A model generated the notes under the pieces. That model was not told the origin of the DNA, searched no databases, and saw only the letters and a program-made list of their open reading frames with translations. Of a DNA stretch of 64,000 nucleotides, positions 46,701-55,286 are shown piece after piece; within the stretch, counting starts at the first letter, position 1; every line of letters begins with the position of its first letter. The position numbers and the translations under genes are program-made. The stretch is from Streptococcus toyakuensis (lineage in GTDB: Bacteria > Bacillota > Bacilli > Lactobacillales > Streptococcaceae). The stretch covers positions 1,063,001 through 1,127,000 of the forward strand of contig NZ_AP024523.1 in the NCBI RefSeq assembly GCF_024346585.1. Direction: 5' to 3'.

Positions 46701-47535
46701 GTGAATCGTAGAGTTCTTTCAATAGACTTTGGAGATTTTCAACTTTGCTTTCTGGCTTGCTAGTTAATCCTTGCACTGTAGATTGAGTATTATTCTCACT
46801 AGCTGTTGAAGAATAGCTTAGCTGACTTGGTTGCGTATTTTTGCCAGCTAAATGAGCTTTAGCAGCAGCTAACTCACTAGCAGACAAGTCACTTTTTGGA
46901 ATATAGTGATAGTGACCTCCGTGAGGAACGATATAAGCATCACCAGTATCTTCGATAATGTCAGCTGGATTAAAGACATAACCATCATCTGTCGTATAGC
47001 GTCCCTGAGACCTTGCTACAGCAACATCAGAGCCGACCTTCTCATTATCTTTGACATGTTCTTGTTTTTGACGATTAATTTCATCCTTGGTTCGAACATT
47101 ATCAGCATGAGCTGTATCTTTCAGGTAGACATAATATTTTCCATCGACCTTGATGATATAACCACCCTTGACTTCATTGACAATATCAGCATCTTTAAGT
47201 TGATAGTTTGGATCCTTCATCAAGAGTTCTTCACTAAAGAGGGCATCATAAGGAACTTTCCCATTATAGTAATGATAGTGGTCACCGTGTGACGTCACAT
47301 AGCCCTGATCTGTAATTTTGATGACAATTTGCTCAGCCTGAATTCCTTCTTTCTGGCTAACCTGATCTGGTGTCAGGTTTTCAGTTTTCTGACTTGACTG
47401 ACTACCATCCACATAAGAGACACGATTATTGTCCTTATTTTCCTGTGAACGATGCTGGTTCAATGCATAGGCGCAAAGACTCAAGGATACGATAACAGCT
47501 GATCCAGCTGCAATATACTTTTTACTGAATTTCAT
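43768..47535 (-). CDS. phtE: Polyhistidine triad surface protein, PhtE-like
   Basis: 1255 residues, signal peptide at the N-terminus (AGSAVIVSLSLCAY). Eight HxxHxH motifs, starting with HGDHYHYY near 80. The first ~450 residues match pneumococcal PhtE from memory, but the C-terminal half (after the triad repeats) does not match the PhtE end I recall, and the total is longer. Three tandem units with a His/Asp-rich linker (222-bp period) lie in the middle. Binds zinc at the cell surface for AdcAII. Two AdcR-type boxes lie upstream. Confidence 0.9.
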   Translation of the reverse strand: MKFSKKYIAAGSAVIVSLSLCAYALNQHRSQENKDNNRVSYVDGSQSSQKTENLTPDQVSQKEGIQAEQIVIKITDQGYVTSHGDHYHYYNGKVPYDALFSEELLMKDPNYQLKDADIVNEVKGGYIIKVDGKYYVYLKDTAHADNVRTKDEINRQKQEHVKDNEKVGSDVAVARSQGRYTTDDGYVFNPADIIEDTGDAYIVPHGGHYHYIPKSDLSASELAAAKAHLAGKNTQPSQLSYSSTASENNTQSTVQGLTSKPESKVENLQSLLKELYDSPSDKRYSESDGLVFDPAKIISRTPNGVAIPHGDHYHFIPYSKLSALEEKIARMVPIGGTGSTVSTNEKPHEVASSLGSLPSNPSILNNASSTLNKEIPSTSDGYIFNPKDIVEETATAYIVRHGDHFHYIPKANQIGQPTLPNNGLTTPSPSLPVNPGVSHEEHEEGGHGFDANRIIAEDESGFIMSHGDHNHYFFKKDLTADQIKAAQDHLKGANTATPNPAHDDEHDKDNHDHHHGEDHDHGFDANRVISEDDQGFIMSHGDHNHYFFKKDLTADQIKAAQDHLKGANTATPNPAHDDDHDEDHHGHHHDEEHDHGFDANRVISEDEQGFVMSHGDHNHYFFKKDLTAEQIKGAQDHLKTHHDAEPVKPLAKTVESFSRDASDEEKIAYISKTYGVPLEAIRISNGFFVFGNPDQAYDPTHIHPYAVRKEHVRLPLQTGNPELDFLNELYTTALRDGVSPYSLQVENGSFVIPHGDHNHYIKVQTKGYEVALKNKIPALQSNYQPGAFDEKAVLEKVDQLLADSRSIYKDKPIEQRQIELALGQFTENMKKLATNSTAGYLATLDLFDKQYIHIDESVKSTETSALDKKYQALIDKINTLDTDSYGLPKKDLLVRLQEAKLAKDEAGLAAVESQLQALQDFNDRTGVTTVEYIKYFYEHVNDGRLNDELRNKVAQLTWTLYQSQSFLKAAELNRLFPSIYQAKQEVEEALKAQPTTAKSTQTVLDTEKVDNQTAKTAIYGFLKELYGDFMPEEHVNHVSKEEVESLLSKANQLLEQIQEEGIRQSLAEEVENLKAATNKADADLDEVNSQVKDVLTRIASALQQEKENAEQDPQTLVLYQKLYDILMSLHSYLENNKGSDADFDKVDALLDQLSAKSKDKAALLELTKAILVLNQEIKSKSSSSEEATPATNAESNGENTSSETETSVAAESNSETARDENKPSNTTDSKPAEPASEKETTESTTSTGNQEKPAE
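45610..46225 (-). repeat. Tandem 222-bp repeats in phtE
   Basis: The CATCAAARCC word recurs at 45741, 45963 and 46185, a 222-bp (74-residue) period. Each unit encodes HGFDANRxI, then MSHGDHNHYFFKK and a helix ending AQDHLK; two are joined by His/Asp-rich linkers such as HDDDHDEDHHGHHH. In-frame, so copy number can change without breaking the gene. Confidence 0.9.
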
Positions 47536-47612
47536 AAATCCCTCATTTCAATAAATGATGAAGCTTTTCTTAACTTCTTTTCTCGGTTAAACAGTTTTTC
47601 TCAAATGGTTAT

Positions 47613-47636
47613 TTAACCAATTAATTAACCAGTAAA
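47613..47636. promoter_or_regulatory. Two adjacent AdcR-type boxes upstream of phtE
   Basis: TTAACCAATTAA (47613-47624) and TTAACCAGTAAA (47625-47636) each fit the AdcR consensus TTAACYRGTTAA with one to two mismatches. AdcR represses zinc-uptake genes when zinc is plentiful. Confidence 0.75.
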
Positions 47637-47742
47637 TAGTTTACCTTTTTTAAGTTTATCTGTCAAGATTTTTATGTCATTTAAAAAATAAAAGCCAGTA
47701 TTGCTACTGACTCTTACATCATATTGATTTAATAGGATAAAC

Positions 47743-50700
47743 TTATGCTTCTGGTTTCGTCGTAACTGACTCACTACCTTTTAACAACGCAAGTAATTTT
47801 TCTGCTTCTGCCATGATACCATTATTATCCATGGTTTGGAGACTCAGATTATTTCGTAAACCAGATAGGCTCTCTGTCACATTGTCTTTCAAACTAGCAT
47901 CCGTTACTTTAGCAAGTAGAGCTTCTACTTCTTTGAGTTTGGCTTCTACTTTTTCGGTTTCTACTTGAGGTACTTCAGCTTCGTCTGTTGTATCTTTAGG
48001 TACTTCTTCTGTCTCGTCTTCATCAGTGCTCGGTTTATAAAGATTATCTACTGAAGGGGTTGAACCTGTATGATTTTCTTTTTCATTGGATTCAGGACGG
48101 GTTGACTCGACTGATTCATGATGATCTTCCTTATCTTCATCAGATTTACTGTCTTTGTCTGCCTTATTTTTACGAACATGGTCGCTGGCATTTCCCCAAC
48201 CATTATCTGAGTGAGGACGTTCTTCAGGATGTTCAACATAATATTTTACAGTCGCAAAGAGATCCTCAAGGCTATAACCCTTAGGTGCTTCATAGAGTCC
48301 TTCGTCAAACCAACCAAATTTAATGTTATGGTAATGGTCGTAATGAGGTATAATTAAGCTACCATTTTTAACTTCAACAGTATGTTGTAGATTGTAAGGA
48401 ATATGATCAAGTGGGACCTTCTTAGCTGCTTCCACTTTATTATAGATTGCTTCTACTCCTTTAACCTCAGTATTTCCTGAACCCTGATTCTCTGTTGAAG
48501 GAGGTATCAAACCTTTCTCTTTAGCATAAGCCTGGGCTGCCACTCTTTCAGCTTCAGACAAGCTCTCTTTCTTAATCCAATGACTATGGGACATATGTGG
48601 AGTTACATAAGCATCTCCCTCATCACTGGTAATATCACGAGTGTCAAAGATATAGCCATCTTCTGTTGTATACTTACCTGCTAATTTCGCTAATTTAATT
48701 TCATCGTCTGTATAAGCAATTTGAGAATTTGGTTTACCAAGACGTTCTGGATGAGTAATTGGTGCTAGGAATGACAATAAATCATCTACCAATTTTCCTT
48801 TATTAGAAGATTCATCATTCAAGCGTTCTGCTAATTTGTCTAAGGCTTGGAAATCAGAAGTACGACCCTTATTTTCAGACAAGGCTTTATGAGCCTCGGC
48901 CAATAAATTATATGCTTTATCATAAAATTCTTGGTCACGAGGAACGACATTTTCTTTCTTCGCAACTAGGGCATGTGTCTCTTGAGTTTTCTTAGACAAG
49001 AGATTTTCAATGGCGTCAATCTTATCCTTGGCCAGGTCTTTAGCTAGAACATAACGACTGACTCCCTTATCCTCGAAAATATAACCGTCGCCAACTTTTC
49101 TAACAACCTGGTTGACATCAAATTCTGTCGGTTTATTTCCCACTGGTGCTTGAGGTTTGGTAGTAGGGGCTGGCTTCAGAGGAGTAACACTTGGCAAGAC
49201 ACTGCCATTTTGTCCCTTGACAGCTATCATACGAGCCAATTTTTCTTCCAGCGGTGACATTTGGGAATAAGGGATAAAGTGATAATGGTCTCCGTGAGGA
49301 ACTGCGACACCGTTAGCTGTACGTTTGATGATTTGTGCCGGATCAAAGACTAGACCATCCGATTCAACATGGCGTTCTGATAAAGGTTTGGCATACAATT
49401 CACTTAAAAGTGTTGGGATATCTTCCCCTTGATTTTGATGATATGTTGGGGTGACAGTCAGGTTTGGAGTCTCTGTCAAACTTGGTTGGGCTGGTTTAGC
49501 ATTATCACTACTTGGTTTACTTGAACTTGTAGCAGAATGAGACTGTTTACCATTCCAATAAGCTTGGGCAGCAGCCAATTCTCCTGCAGACAAATCACTC
49601 TTAGGTATATAGTGGAAATGATTGCCGTGCGGTACAACAAAAGCGTCACCTGTATCTTCAATCACATCTGTCGGACTAAAGACATACCCATCATCCGTTG
49701 TATAGGCACCTCCAGTTGCTCGATTCGGTGCCGGCGTATTGAGATTAAAGTTTGGTTTAATGGTTGAACTTGGTGTTGAACTTGTTTTCTCAGGACTGCT
49801 TGGTTTCGTATTATTAGAATGACTTTGAACTGGCTGACCTCCAATTGGTAGATTTCGAGCCAATTTTTCTTCCAAGGCAGACATTTGCGAATAAGGAATG
49901 AAATGGAAATGATCTCCGTGAGGAACTGCCACACCATTGGCAGTACGTTTTGTAATCTGTGCTGGGTCAAATACTAATCCATCAGACTCCACATGACGTT
50001 GGCTAAGTGGCAAAGCGTATAATTCTTGAAGGAGACTAGCTAAATCCTCACTTTGACTTTCAGGAGCTTTGGCAGAATCTTGAGGAGCTTCAGATTGACT
50101 CATTCTCACACTAGATCTTGTTTCAGCTCTACTTGAACGATATTCAACCGTACTTAATTGGCCACCTTTCCCAGATAAGAAGGCTTGGGCAGCAGCTAAT
50201 TCACTGGCAGACAAATCACTCTTCGGAATATAGTGGAAGTGATTGCCATGAGGAACGATATAGGCATCACCCGTGTCCTCAATGATATCAGATGCATTGA
50301 AGATATACCCATCATCCGTTGTGTAGCGTCCTTGGGCTCTGGCTGCAACAACTGCCTGATCGTTAGAACCACCCCCGTGATTACTACTATGTTCCTGCTT
50401 CTGACGTTTAATCTCTTCTTTTGTACGAATATTGTCCGCATGGGCGGCATCCTTGAGGTAAACATAGTATTTACCGTCTACCTTAATTACATAACCACCC
50501 TTGATTTCATTGACAATGTCTGAATCCTTCAACTGATAATTTGGATCTTTCATCAGCAGTTCTTCACTGATGATAGCGTCATAAGGAACCTTGCCATTAT
50601 AGTAATGATAATGATCTCCATGAGAGGTCACATAACCTTGATCCGTAATCTTGATAACAATTTGTTCGGCGTTGATTCCCTCTCTCTTACTAACTTCATC

Positions 50701-50868
50701 TGGTGTCAAGTTCTCTGCTTTTTGACCAGCCTGATCACCATCTATATAAGCTACTCGATTAGAATCTTTCTTAACTTGACCAGCTTGGTAACGACCAAGT
50801 TCATAGGAACAAACACTTAGGGCAAGAACTGCCACCGAACCCGCCACATATTTTTTATTGATTTTCAT
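47743..50868 (-). CDS. phtD: Polyhistidine triad surface protein, PhtD-like
   Basis: 1041 residues with a signal peptide. Seven HxxHxH-type motifs, among them HGDHYHYY near 82, HGNHFHYI, HMSHSHWI and HYDHYHNI. The C-terminus (HPEERPHSDNGWG, then VPQVETEKVE and IMAEAEKLLALLK) matches PhtD from memory. A 207-residue module (about 184-390) is repeated as about 391-597, which explains most of the extra length over a typical ~850-residue PhtD. Seven bases separate it from adcAII, so one operon. Confidence 0.9.
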   Translation of the reverse strand: MKINKKYVAGSVAVLALSVCSYELGRYQAGQVKKDSNRVAYIDGDQAGQKAENLTPDEVSKREGINAEQIVIKITDQGYVTSHGDHYHYYNGKVPYDAIISEELLMKDPNYQLKDSDIVNEIKGGYVIKVDGKYYVYLKDAAHADNIRTKEEIKRQKQEHSSNHGGGSNDQAVVAARAQGRYTTDDGYIFNASDIIEDTGDAYIVPHGNHFHYIPKSDLSASELAAAQAFLSGKGGQLSTVEYRSSRAETRSSVRMSQSEAPQDSAKAPESQSEDLASLLQELYALPLSQRHVESDGLVFDPAQITKRTANGVAVPHGDHFHFIPYSQMSALEEKLARNLPIGGQPVQSHSNNTKPSSPEKTSSTPSSTIKPNFNLNTPAPNRATGGAYTTDDGYVFSPTDVIEDTGDAFVVPHGNHFHYIPKSDLSAGELAAAQAYWNGKQSHSATSSSKPSSDNAKPAQPSLTETPNLTVTPTYHQNQGEDIPTLLSELYAKPLSERHVESDGLVFDPAQIIKRTANGVAVPHGDHYHFIPYSQMSPLEEKLARMIAVKGQNGSVLPSVTPLKPAPTTKPQAPVGNKPTEFDVNQVVRKVGDGYIFEDKGVSRYVLAKDLAKDKIDAIENLLSKKTQETHALVAKKENVVPRDQEFYDKAYNLLAEAHKALSENKGRTSDFQALDKLAERLNDESSNKGKLVDDLLSFLAPITHPERLGKPNSQIAYTDDEIKLAKLAGKYTTEDGYIFDTRDITSDEGDAYVTPHMSHSHWIKKESLSEAERVAAQAYAKEKGLIPPSTENQGSGNTEVKGVEAIYNKVEAAKKVPLDHIPYNLQHTVEVKNGSLIIPHYDHYHNIKFGWFDEGLYEAPKGYSLEDLFATVKYYVEHPEERPHSDNGWGNASDHVRKNKADKDSKSDEDKEDHHESVESTRPESNEKENHTGSTPSVDNLYKPSTDEDETEEVPKDTTDEAEVPQVETEKVEAKLKEVEALLAKVTDASLKDNVTESLSGLRNNLSLQTMDNNGIMAEAEKLLALLKGSESVTTKPEA

Positions 50869-50875
50869 AATCTCC

Positions 50876-51793
50876 TCATTTCAATTCTTCTGCTAAAACA
50901 CTCATATTTTCTTCAAGATTTTCTAGATAAGTCTTGTCATTTTGTGGGTCTGCCTCTAAAGGATTCAGAGTTTTAAGACCCACACCTGTTGATTTGACAA
51001 GAGTTTCAGCTACTTTTGAAGAAGCGTTACTTTCTGTAAAAATCGTTTTAACTTTATAGGTTTTAACAAATTCCTGAATTTCTGTTAGTTGTCTTGGACT
51101 TGGTTCTTGTTCTGGAGAGATACCTGCAATACCAAGTTGATTGAGTCCAAATCGCTTCGCTAGATAAGAAAAGGCTGTATGTTGTGTTACAAAGGTTTTC
51201 TGAGTCGCCTTTTCAAATTTAGGTTGGAATTTCTTAGTTAGTTCCTGAGCTTTTTTGATAAAGGTTTCCGCATTTTTTTGATAAGTTTCTTTATGTTCAC
51301 TATCCACCTCTGAAAGTTTATCAGCGATAATCTGGGCTTCTTCACCAGCTTTTTCAGGATCTAGCCAAGTGTGAGGGTCATAGAGCGTTTTTTCATCAAC
51401 TCCATCCCCTGCTTCCACATCTTCTAGCCCTGGGACTCGGTCTAAGGTCATTCCTTCAGAAGCCTCTAAAACCTTCACTTTAGATTTTTTAAGATTGGGG
51501 TCCAGACTTCCCGCCCAAGATTCAAGAGTATGCGAATGGTAAACAAAGACATCTGCATCATAGATGGCTGCGATATCATTTGCCGAAGGTTCAAAGGAGT
51601 GAATTCCACTACTTGACTGAATCATCCGAACATCATTCAAGTCACCAGATACTTCCTTGACCATAGCATAGACAGGATAAAAACTGGTTACAATTTTCAT
51701 CCCTTTCCCAGTCTGACTTTCCTTTTGGCCACAAGCCCCTAAACACAAAAGAAAGACACTTAACAATACTAAAAATAAACTTTGTTTCTTCAT
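50876..51793 (-). CDS. adcAII: Zinc-binding lipoprotein AdcAII
   Basis: 305 residues from the ATG with AGGAG upstream; the TTG two codons earlier is unlikely. Lipobox LCLGAC near residue 20. Cluster A-I metal-binding fold: histidines in SGIHSFEP near 68, DPHTWLD near 144 and TQHTAFS near 208, and glutamate in FTESNAS near 280. Captures zinc and passes it to the AdcBC permease, aided by Pht proteins. Also called Lmb or laminin-binding protein. Confidence 0.94.
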   Translation of the reverse strand: MKKQSLFLVLLSVFLLCLGACGQKESQTGKGMKIVTSFYPVYAMVKEVSGDLNDVRMIQSSSGIHSFEPSANDIAAIYDADVFVYHSHTLESWAGSLDPNLKKSKVKVLEASEGMTLDRVPGLEDVEAGDGVDEKTLYDPHTWLDPEKAGEEAQIIADKLSEVDSEHKETYQKNAETFIKKAQELTKKFQPKFEKATQKTFVTQHTAFSYLAKRFGLNQLGIAGISPEQEPSPRQLTEIQEFVKTYKVKTIFTESNASSKVAETLVKSTGVGLKTLNPLEADPQNDKTYLENLEENMSVLAEELK

Positions 51794-51815
51794 AAACAAC
51801 TCCTTAACTATTTAA

Positions 51816-51827
51816 TTAACTGGTAAA
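51816..51827. promoter_or_regulatory. AdcR-type box upstream of adcAII
   Basis: TTAACTGGTAAA, one mismatch from TTAACYRGTTAA, 23 bases before the adcAII start. Same type as the boxes before phtE. Confidence 0.75.
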
Positions 51828-51898
51828 CATTCTACTCTTAAAAATTTAATCTGTCAAGATATTTTTAGAAAAAATTTGAAATTTCTTTCACATATAAA

Positions 51899-51929
51899 AA
51901 TCTGCTGAGTTTCAATAACTCAACAGATT
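51899..51929. terminator. Terminator downstream of the APC permease
   Basis: AATCTG.TGAGTT / AACTCA.CAGATT stem; a U run follows on the minus strand. Confidence 0.8.
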
Positions 51930-51935
51930 CTCACT

Positions 51936-53327
51936 TTATTCTTCTATGGTAGAATGCTTATAGCCATAAGAAAAGTAAATGATACTTCCTATCAACAATG
52001 CAACTAGGAAAGCAATCCAGGTTTCCATATTATACTGCAACATAAAGGATAAACAAATGATGATTGATAAAATCGGTAATAAGGGTACTAATGGTGTTTT
52101 AAATTCTCCAGCTTTGGGCATTCCTTTTTCTTTCCGTAAGCGAATCAAGCCGTAAGCCAGCATAATCAAGTAGGCCAAGGTACAAATGTTTAAGAAGGCT
52201 GCGATACTGGCTAGTGGGAATATTCCTGCAGCTACTGCTGAAGCTAGACCGGTCAAGATAGTAGCATTCTTTGGTACCTTGCTAGTCTTTGTTAATTCTT
52301 TAAAGGCGGCAGGCATCAATCCGTCACGCGCTAAACTGTAAATCATACGCGATAGGGCATAAGTCATTGAGATACAAACCGTAATCAAGGTTAAGATAGC
52401 CACTAATGACACATAGTTGGCTGCCCAACTAATCCCAATGCTACGAAGAGCAAAGGCAACGGCATCGTCGACATTTAGATGGCTATAATGGACCACACCA
52501 GTTAAGACAAGCGTCACCAAGGCATAAAGAATGGTTACGATAGAGAGCGATAAGACAATCCCTCTAGGAATATTTTTTTGAGGAGTCTTGACCTCATCTA
52601 CGGCCATAGAGATGGATTCAAATCCCAAAAAACCGAAGAACATCAAGGACGCACCAGCCATAATACCAGTACTAGCACCATAGATTTGTCCAAAACCATA
52701 AGGAGCAAAATTGCTCCAGTTCTCAAGTTTGATATGCCAAATTCCTACTAAAACAAAGAGAGCTAAAGCGGAAAATTTCAAAATAACTAGAATAGAATTA
52801 AAGCGTAAGGCTGCTTTAGCATTAAGTAAAACAAGCGAGGTCACCAATACCAAGACAAGAATAGGCAATAAATCAATAAATGTTCCTGCTTGAGGATTAA
52901 AGGTACCATTTAAAGCCTGAGGAAGGGCTATCCCGTATTGAGAGAGAAGCCCTTTAAAATACGCTGCCCAACCAGAAGCCACACCCGATATGGCTGTCAT
53001 GAACTCCATCATGGTTAACCAACCAGCCAACCAGGCTGGGAATTCTCCTAAGATGGCATAGAGATAACTGTAGGCACCACCTGTAGCGGGTACTCGCGAA
53101 GCAAATTCTGCAAAAAAGAGGGCTGATAATCCCACACACAAGGCAGAAATGACGATTGAAATCACTAGGGCTGGACCCGCTAGAGTTGCTGCTGCAGTAC
53201 CTGTGATTGTAAAAACACCAGTTCCTACCATGGCTCCGATACCTAACAAAATCAAATCCCATAATTTCAAATGCCTGTGCATCTCCGTTTTATCCAAACT
53301 GACATTCTTTGTTCTAAATATATTCAT
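51936..53327 (-). CDS. APC family amino acid permease
   Basis: 463 residues from the ATG with GGAG upstream (the TTG at 53339 lies in the ribosome site). Twelve membrane helices with GIGAMVGTGVF in helix 1 and GFESISMAVDEVKTPQKNIP after helix 6, as in cationic amino acid transporters. Substrate not determined. Confidence 0.88.
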   Translation of the reverse strand: MNIFRTKNVSLDKTEMHRHLKLWDLILLGIGAMVGTGVFTITGTAAATLAGPALVISIVISALCVGLSALFFAEFASRVPATGGAYSYLYAILGEFPAWLAGWLTMMEFMTAISGVASGWAAYFKGLLSQYGIALPQALNGTFNPQAGTFIDLLPILVLVLVTSLVLLNAKAALRFNSILVILKFSALALFVLVGIWHIKLENWSNFAPYGFGQIYGASTGIMAGASLMFFGFLGFESISMAVDEVKTPQKNIPRGIVLSLSIVTILYALVTLVLTGVVHYSHLNVDDAVAFALRSIGISWAANYVSLVAILTLITVCISMTYALSRMIYSLARDGLMPAAFKELTKTSKVPKNATILTGLASAVAAGIFPLASIAAFLNICTLAYLIMLAYGLIRLRKEKGMPKAGEFKTPLVPLLPILSIIICLSFMLQYNMETWIAFLVALLIGSIIYFSYGYKHSTIEE

Positions 53328-53407
53328 CTTTGACTCCAAAATAAAATGATGATTCTATTTTACCATAAATATAGGGTATTTGTGAATATTTATAAAATGT
53401 TTTTCTA

Positions 53408-53441
53408 AAAAATCTGACTACTCTCTTGTAATCAGATTTTT
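53408..53441. terminator. Terminator downstream of the thioredoxin gene
   Basis: AAATCTGA..TAC / GTA.TCAGATTT stem; U run on the minus strand after the thioredoxin stop and on the plus strand too. Confidence 0.75.
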
Positions 53442-53448
53442 ATCTATT

Positions 53449-54015
53449 CTAGTTCATTTCTTTAAAGGCTGCTTCTGCATCCGCATTACTGATAGCACCC
53501 AATTGTATCTTTCCAATCTTACCTTGACTATCAATTAGATATTCTGTAGGAATGCTTCTAATTTGATAAGCTTGGAAGGTGGTTGCTTTGGTGTCATAAA
53601 GAACTGGGATATCCTTATAACCTTGATCTTGGAACCATTGTGGGAATTGCTCAACAGTTTTTTCACCTTGAATTCCTGGTGCAATAACAGTAAGAATTTC
53701 AAAATCACGATCTGGTTTCGCCGCTAATTCCATCAACTCAGGCATACTTTTTTTACATGGACCACACCATGAAGCCCAAAACTTCAAATAAACCTTTTTA
53801 CCCTTATAATCAGATAACTTTACTTCTTTGCCATCCATTGATTGCAAGGTAAAATCTGGCGCCTCTTTCCCAACAGCAATTTGTTGTACAGTCGTTTGTT
53901 GCTGTTGTTTTGGGGATTGTTCTGGTGCTTTAGTCTTTTTAGTCTCTTCCTCACCACAAGCTATCAATACAACTAATGACAAGAGGCTTAAGCCAGCAAA
54001 CATTACTTTTTTCAT
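53449..54015 (-). CDS. etrx2: Surface thioredoxin lipoprotein (TlpA/ResA-like)
   Basis: 188 residues. Lipobox VVLIAC near residue 20, Gln/Lys-rich linker, then a thioredoxin domain with active site WCGPC near 92-96. Reduces methionine sulfoxide reductases outside the membrane, using electrons from CcdA encoded just upstream. The gene pair matches pneumococcal ccdA2-etrx2. Confidence 0.88.
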   Translation of the reverse strand: MKKVMFAGLSLLSLVVLIACGEEETKKTKAPEQSPKQQQQTTVQQIAVGKEAPDFTLQSMDGKEVKLSDYKGKKVYLKFWASWCGPCKKSMPELMELAAKPDRDFEILTVIAPGIQGEKTVEQFPQWFQDQGYKDIPVLYDTKATTFQAYQIRSIPTEYLIDSQGKIGKIQLGAISNADAEAAFKEMN

Positions 54016-54026
54016 CTTTTTCTCCT

Positions 54027-54734
54027 TTATTCAAAAATTCCAGCTAGAACATTTACTTGTCCTAATAGTAATAAAATTCCCATTAAAATAATAAGGAAAC
54101 CACCAATTTTCTTCAGTAGCATCATATGACGTTTAATTTTACTAAAATATGGCATAACTACGCCTGAAGCTAGTGCCAAAACCAAGAAAGGAATTGCCAT
54201 CCCCAGAGTGTAAATCAAGGTATAGATTGCACCTTGCCAAGCACCATTACCTCCAGAAGCGGCAAGCGCTAAAACAGAACTTAAAACTGGACCAATACAA
54301 GGCGTCCAACCAAAGCTAAAAGTAATACCGAGTAAAAAGGCTGACCAATAACGATTGGCTTCTGATTTCTTAAAAGTAAAGCTTTTTTGAACCTCTAATT
54401 TCTTAAAATGAAAAATTTCCATCTGGTGAAGGCCTAAAATGATGATAATCGTTCCCATGGTATAGCGAAACCAATTGGCATAGAGAATATTACCAAGGTA
54501 ACCAGCACCAAATCCTAAGATAAAGAAAATGAGAGAGATACCTGCAATAAAGCAAAGCGTTCGAATCAAACCTGACCAAGCGACTTTCCTTCCAAACAGA
54601 GAGAAGCTTTTTGCACTTTCCTGATCATCCAATAAAATTCCAGCATAGACTGGTAGAAGAGGAAAAATACAAGGAGAAAAAAAGGATAAAACACCCGCTA
54701 GAAAAACAGAGATTGAAAATACTATCGTTTCCAA
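54027..54734 (-). CDS. ccdA2: Thiol-disulfide transporter CcdA
   Basis: 235 residues with six membrane helices. The two redox cysteines are in FSPCIFPLLPVYAG near 22 and GWTPCIGPVLS near 139. Moves electrons from cytoplasmic thioredoxin to the lipoprotein thioredoxin encoded 11 bases downstream. Confidence 0.9.
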   Translation of the reverse strand: METIVFSISVFLAGVLSFFSPCIFPLLPVYAGILLDDQESAKSFSLFGRKVAWSGLIRTLCFIAGISLIFFILGFGAGYLGNILYANWFRYTMGTIIIILGLHQMEIFHFKKLEVQKSFTFKKSEANRYWSAFLLGITFSFGWTPCIGPVLSSVLALAASGGNGAWQGAIYTLIYTLGMAIPFLVLALASGVVMPYFSKIKRHMMLLKKIGGFLIILMGILLLLGQVNVLAGIFE

Positions 54735-54893
54735 TAAAGAACCAACTTTCTTAATAATTCATATCCTATTTTACTATAATCAATTTCATTTGTATGATTT
54801 CTGCTACGCAATTTGAATTAGCCAATATTTGAAATATTTGTTCCGGTACTAGTTCATTCAGATTCTGGCCCCTTTTTTGCCCTCTATACACAA

Positions 54894-54966
54894 AAAAGCC
54901 TACTGACCAAGCTAGAAAGCTTGATACAATAGGCTTTTTAAAGGCTGATTATTTAACAGCGTCTTT
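54894..54966 (-). other. Prophage attachment region: last codons of hlpA (HU) with terminator
   Basis: The minus strand reads KDAVK then stop (54949-54966), the exact C-terminus of streptococcal HU (HlpA), followed by a strong terminator (AAAAAGCCTA / TAGGCTTTTT, 54894-54941). No HU gene precedes it; instead prophage sequence does. This is what is expected at the att side where a phage integrated into the hlpA 3' end. The intact hlpA would lie beyond the right end of the window. Confidence 0.55.
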
Positions 54967-55080
54967 TTGTAAAGGATATACTTCATAGCTATATATTGGA
55001 AGAAAGTTTCGAAAAATAAGTATAAATACGTTTAAAAATAAATTTAGTTCTAGGGGAGAAGATATATAAGTTTTAAACTT

Positions 55081-55126
55081 ATGCCCTAAAAATGCCCCAA
55101 ATCTAATTTTTAAATTTTTGGGGCAT
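55081..55126. repeat. ATGCCCYAAA repeats near the prophage end
   Basis: ATGCCCTAAA (55081-55090) and ATGCCCCAAA (55092-55101) in direct order, and the latter inverted at 55117-55126. Could be integrase arm-type sites, or a hairpin terminator (ATGCCCCAAA / TTTGGGGCAT). Confidence 0.5.
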
Positions 55127-55236
55127 ATCAAATCCCCCCTATTCTTCATGTAAACGCTTTTTTGAAGAATAGGATTGTGATTTTGGTTTCTAATCGTTCA
55201 AAATGCGTGTTTTTGCAAAATAGAAATACAAACTCT

Positions 55237-55260
55237 AATTTTGTTAACGTCAACAAAATT
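55237..55260. repeat. Palindrome 1 near the prophage end
   Basis: AATTTTGTT aacgtc AACAAAATT with perfect 9-bp arms and core GTTAACGTCAAC. No T run. A second related palindrome follows at 55287. Confidence 0.65.
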
Positions 55261-55286
55261 GGCAACCAAGCGCTTTATAAAGCTAT

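Noticed and set aside
43768..50868. CRISPR array or other non-coding repeat array
   Set aside because: The repeated words are in-frame coding repeats (His-triad modules), with no short direct repeats separated by unique spacers anywhere in the window.
54949..55149. 66-codon ORF at the prophage end
   Set aside because: It is a chance fusion of phage end sequence with the last HU codons, without a ribosome site; treated as an attachment region instead.
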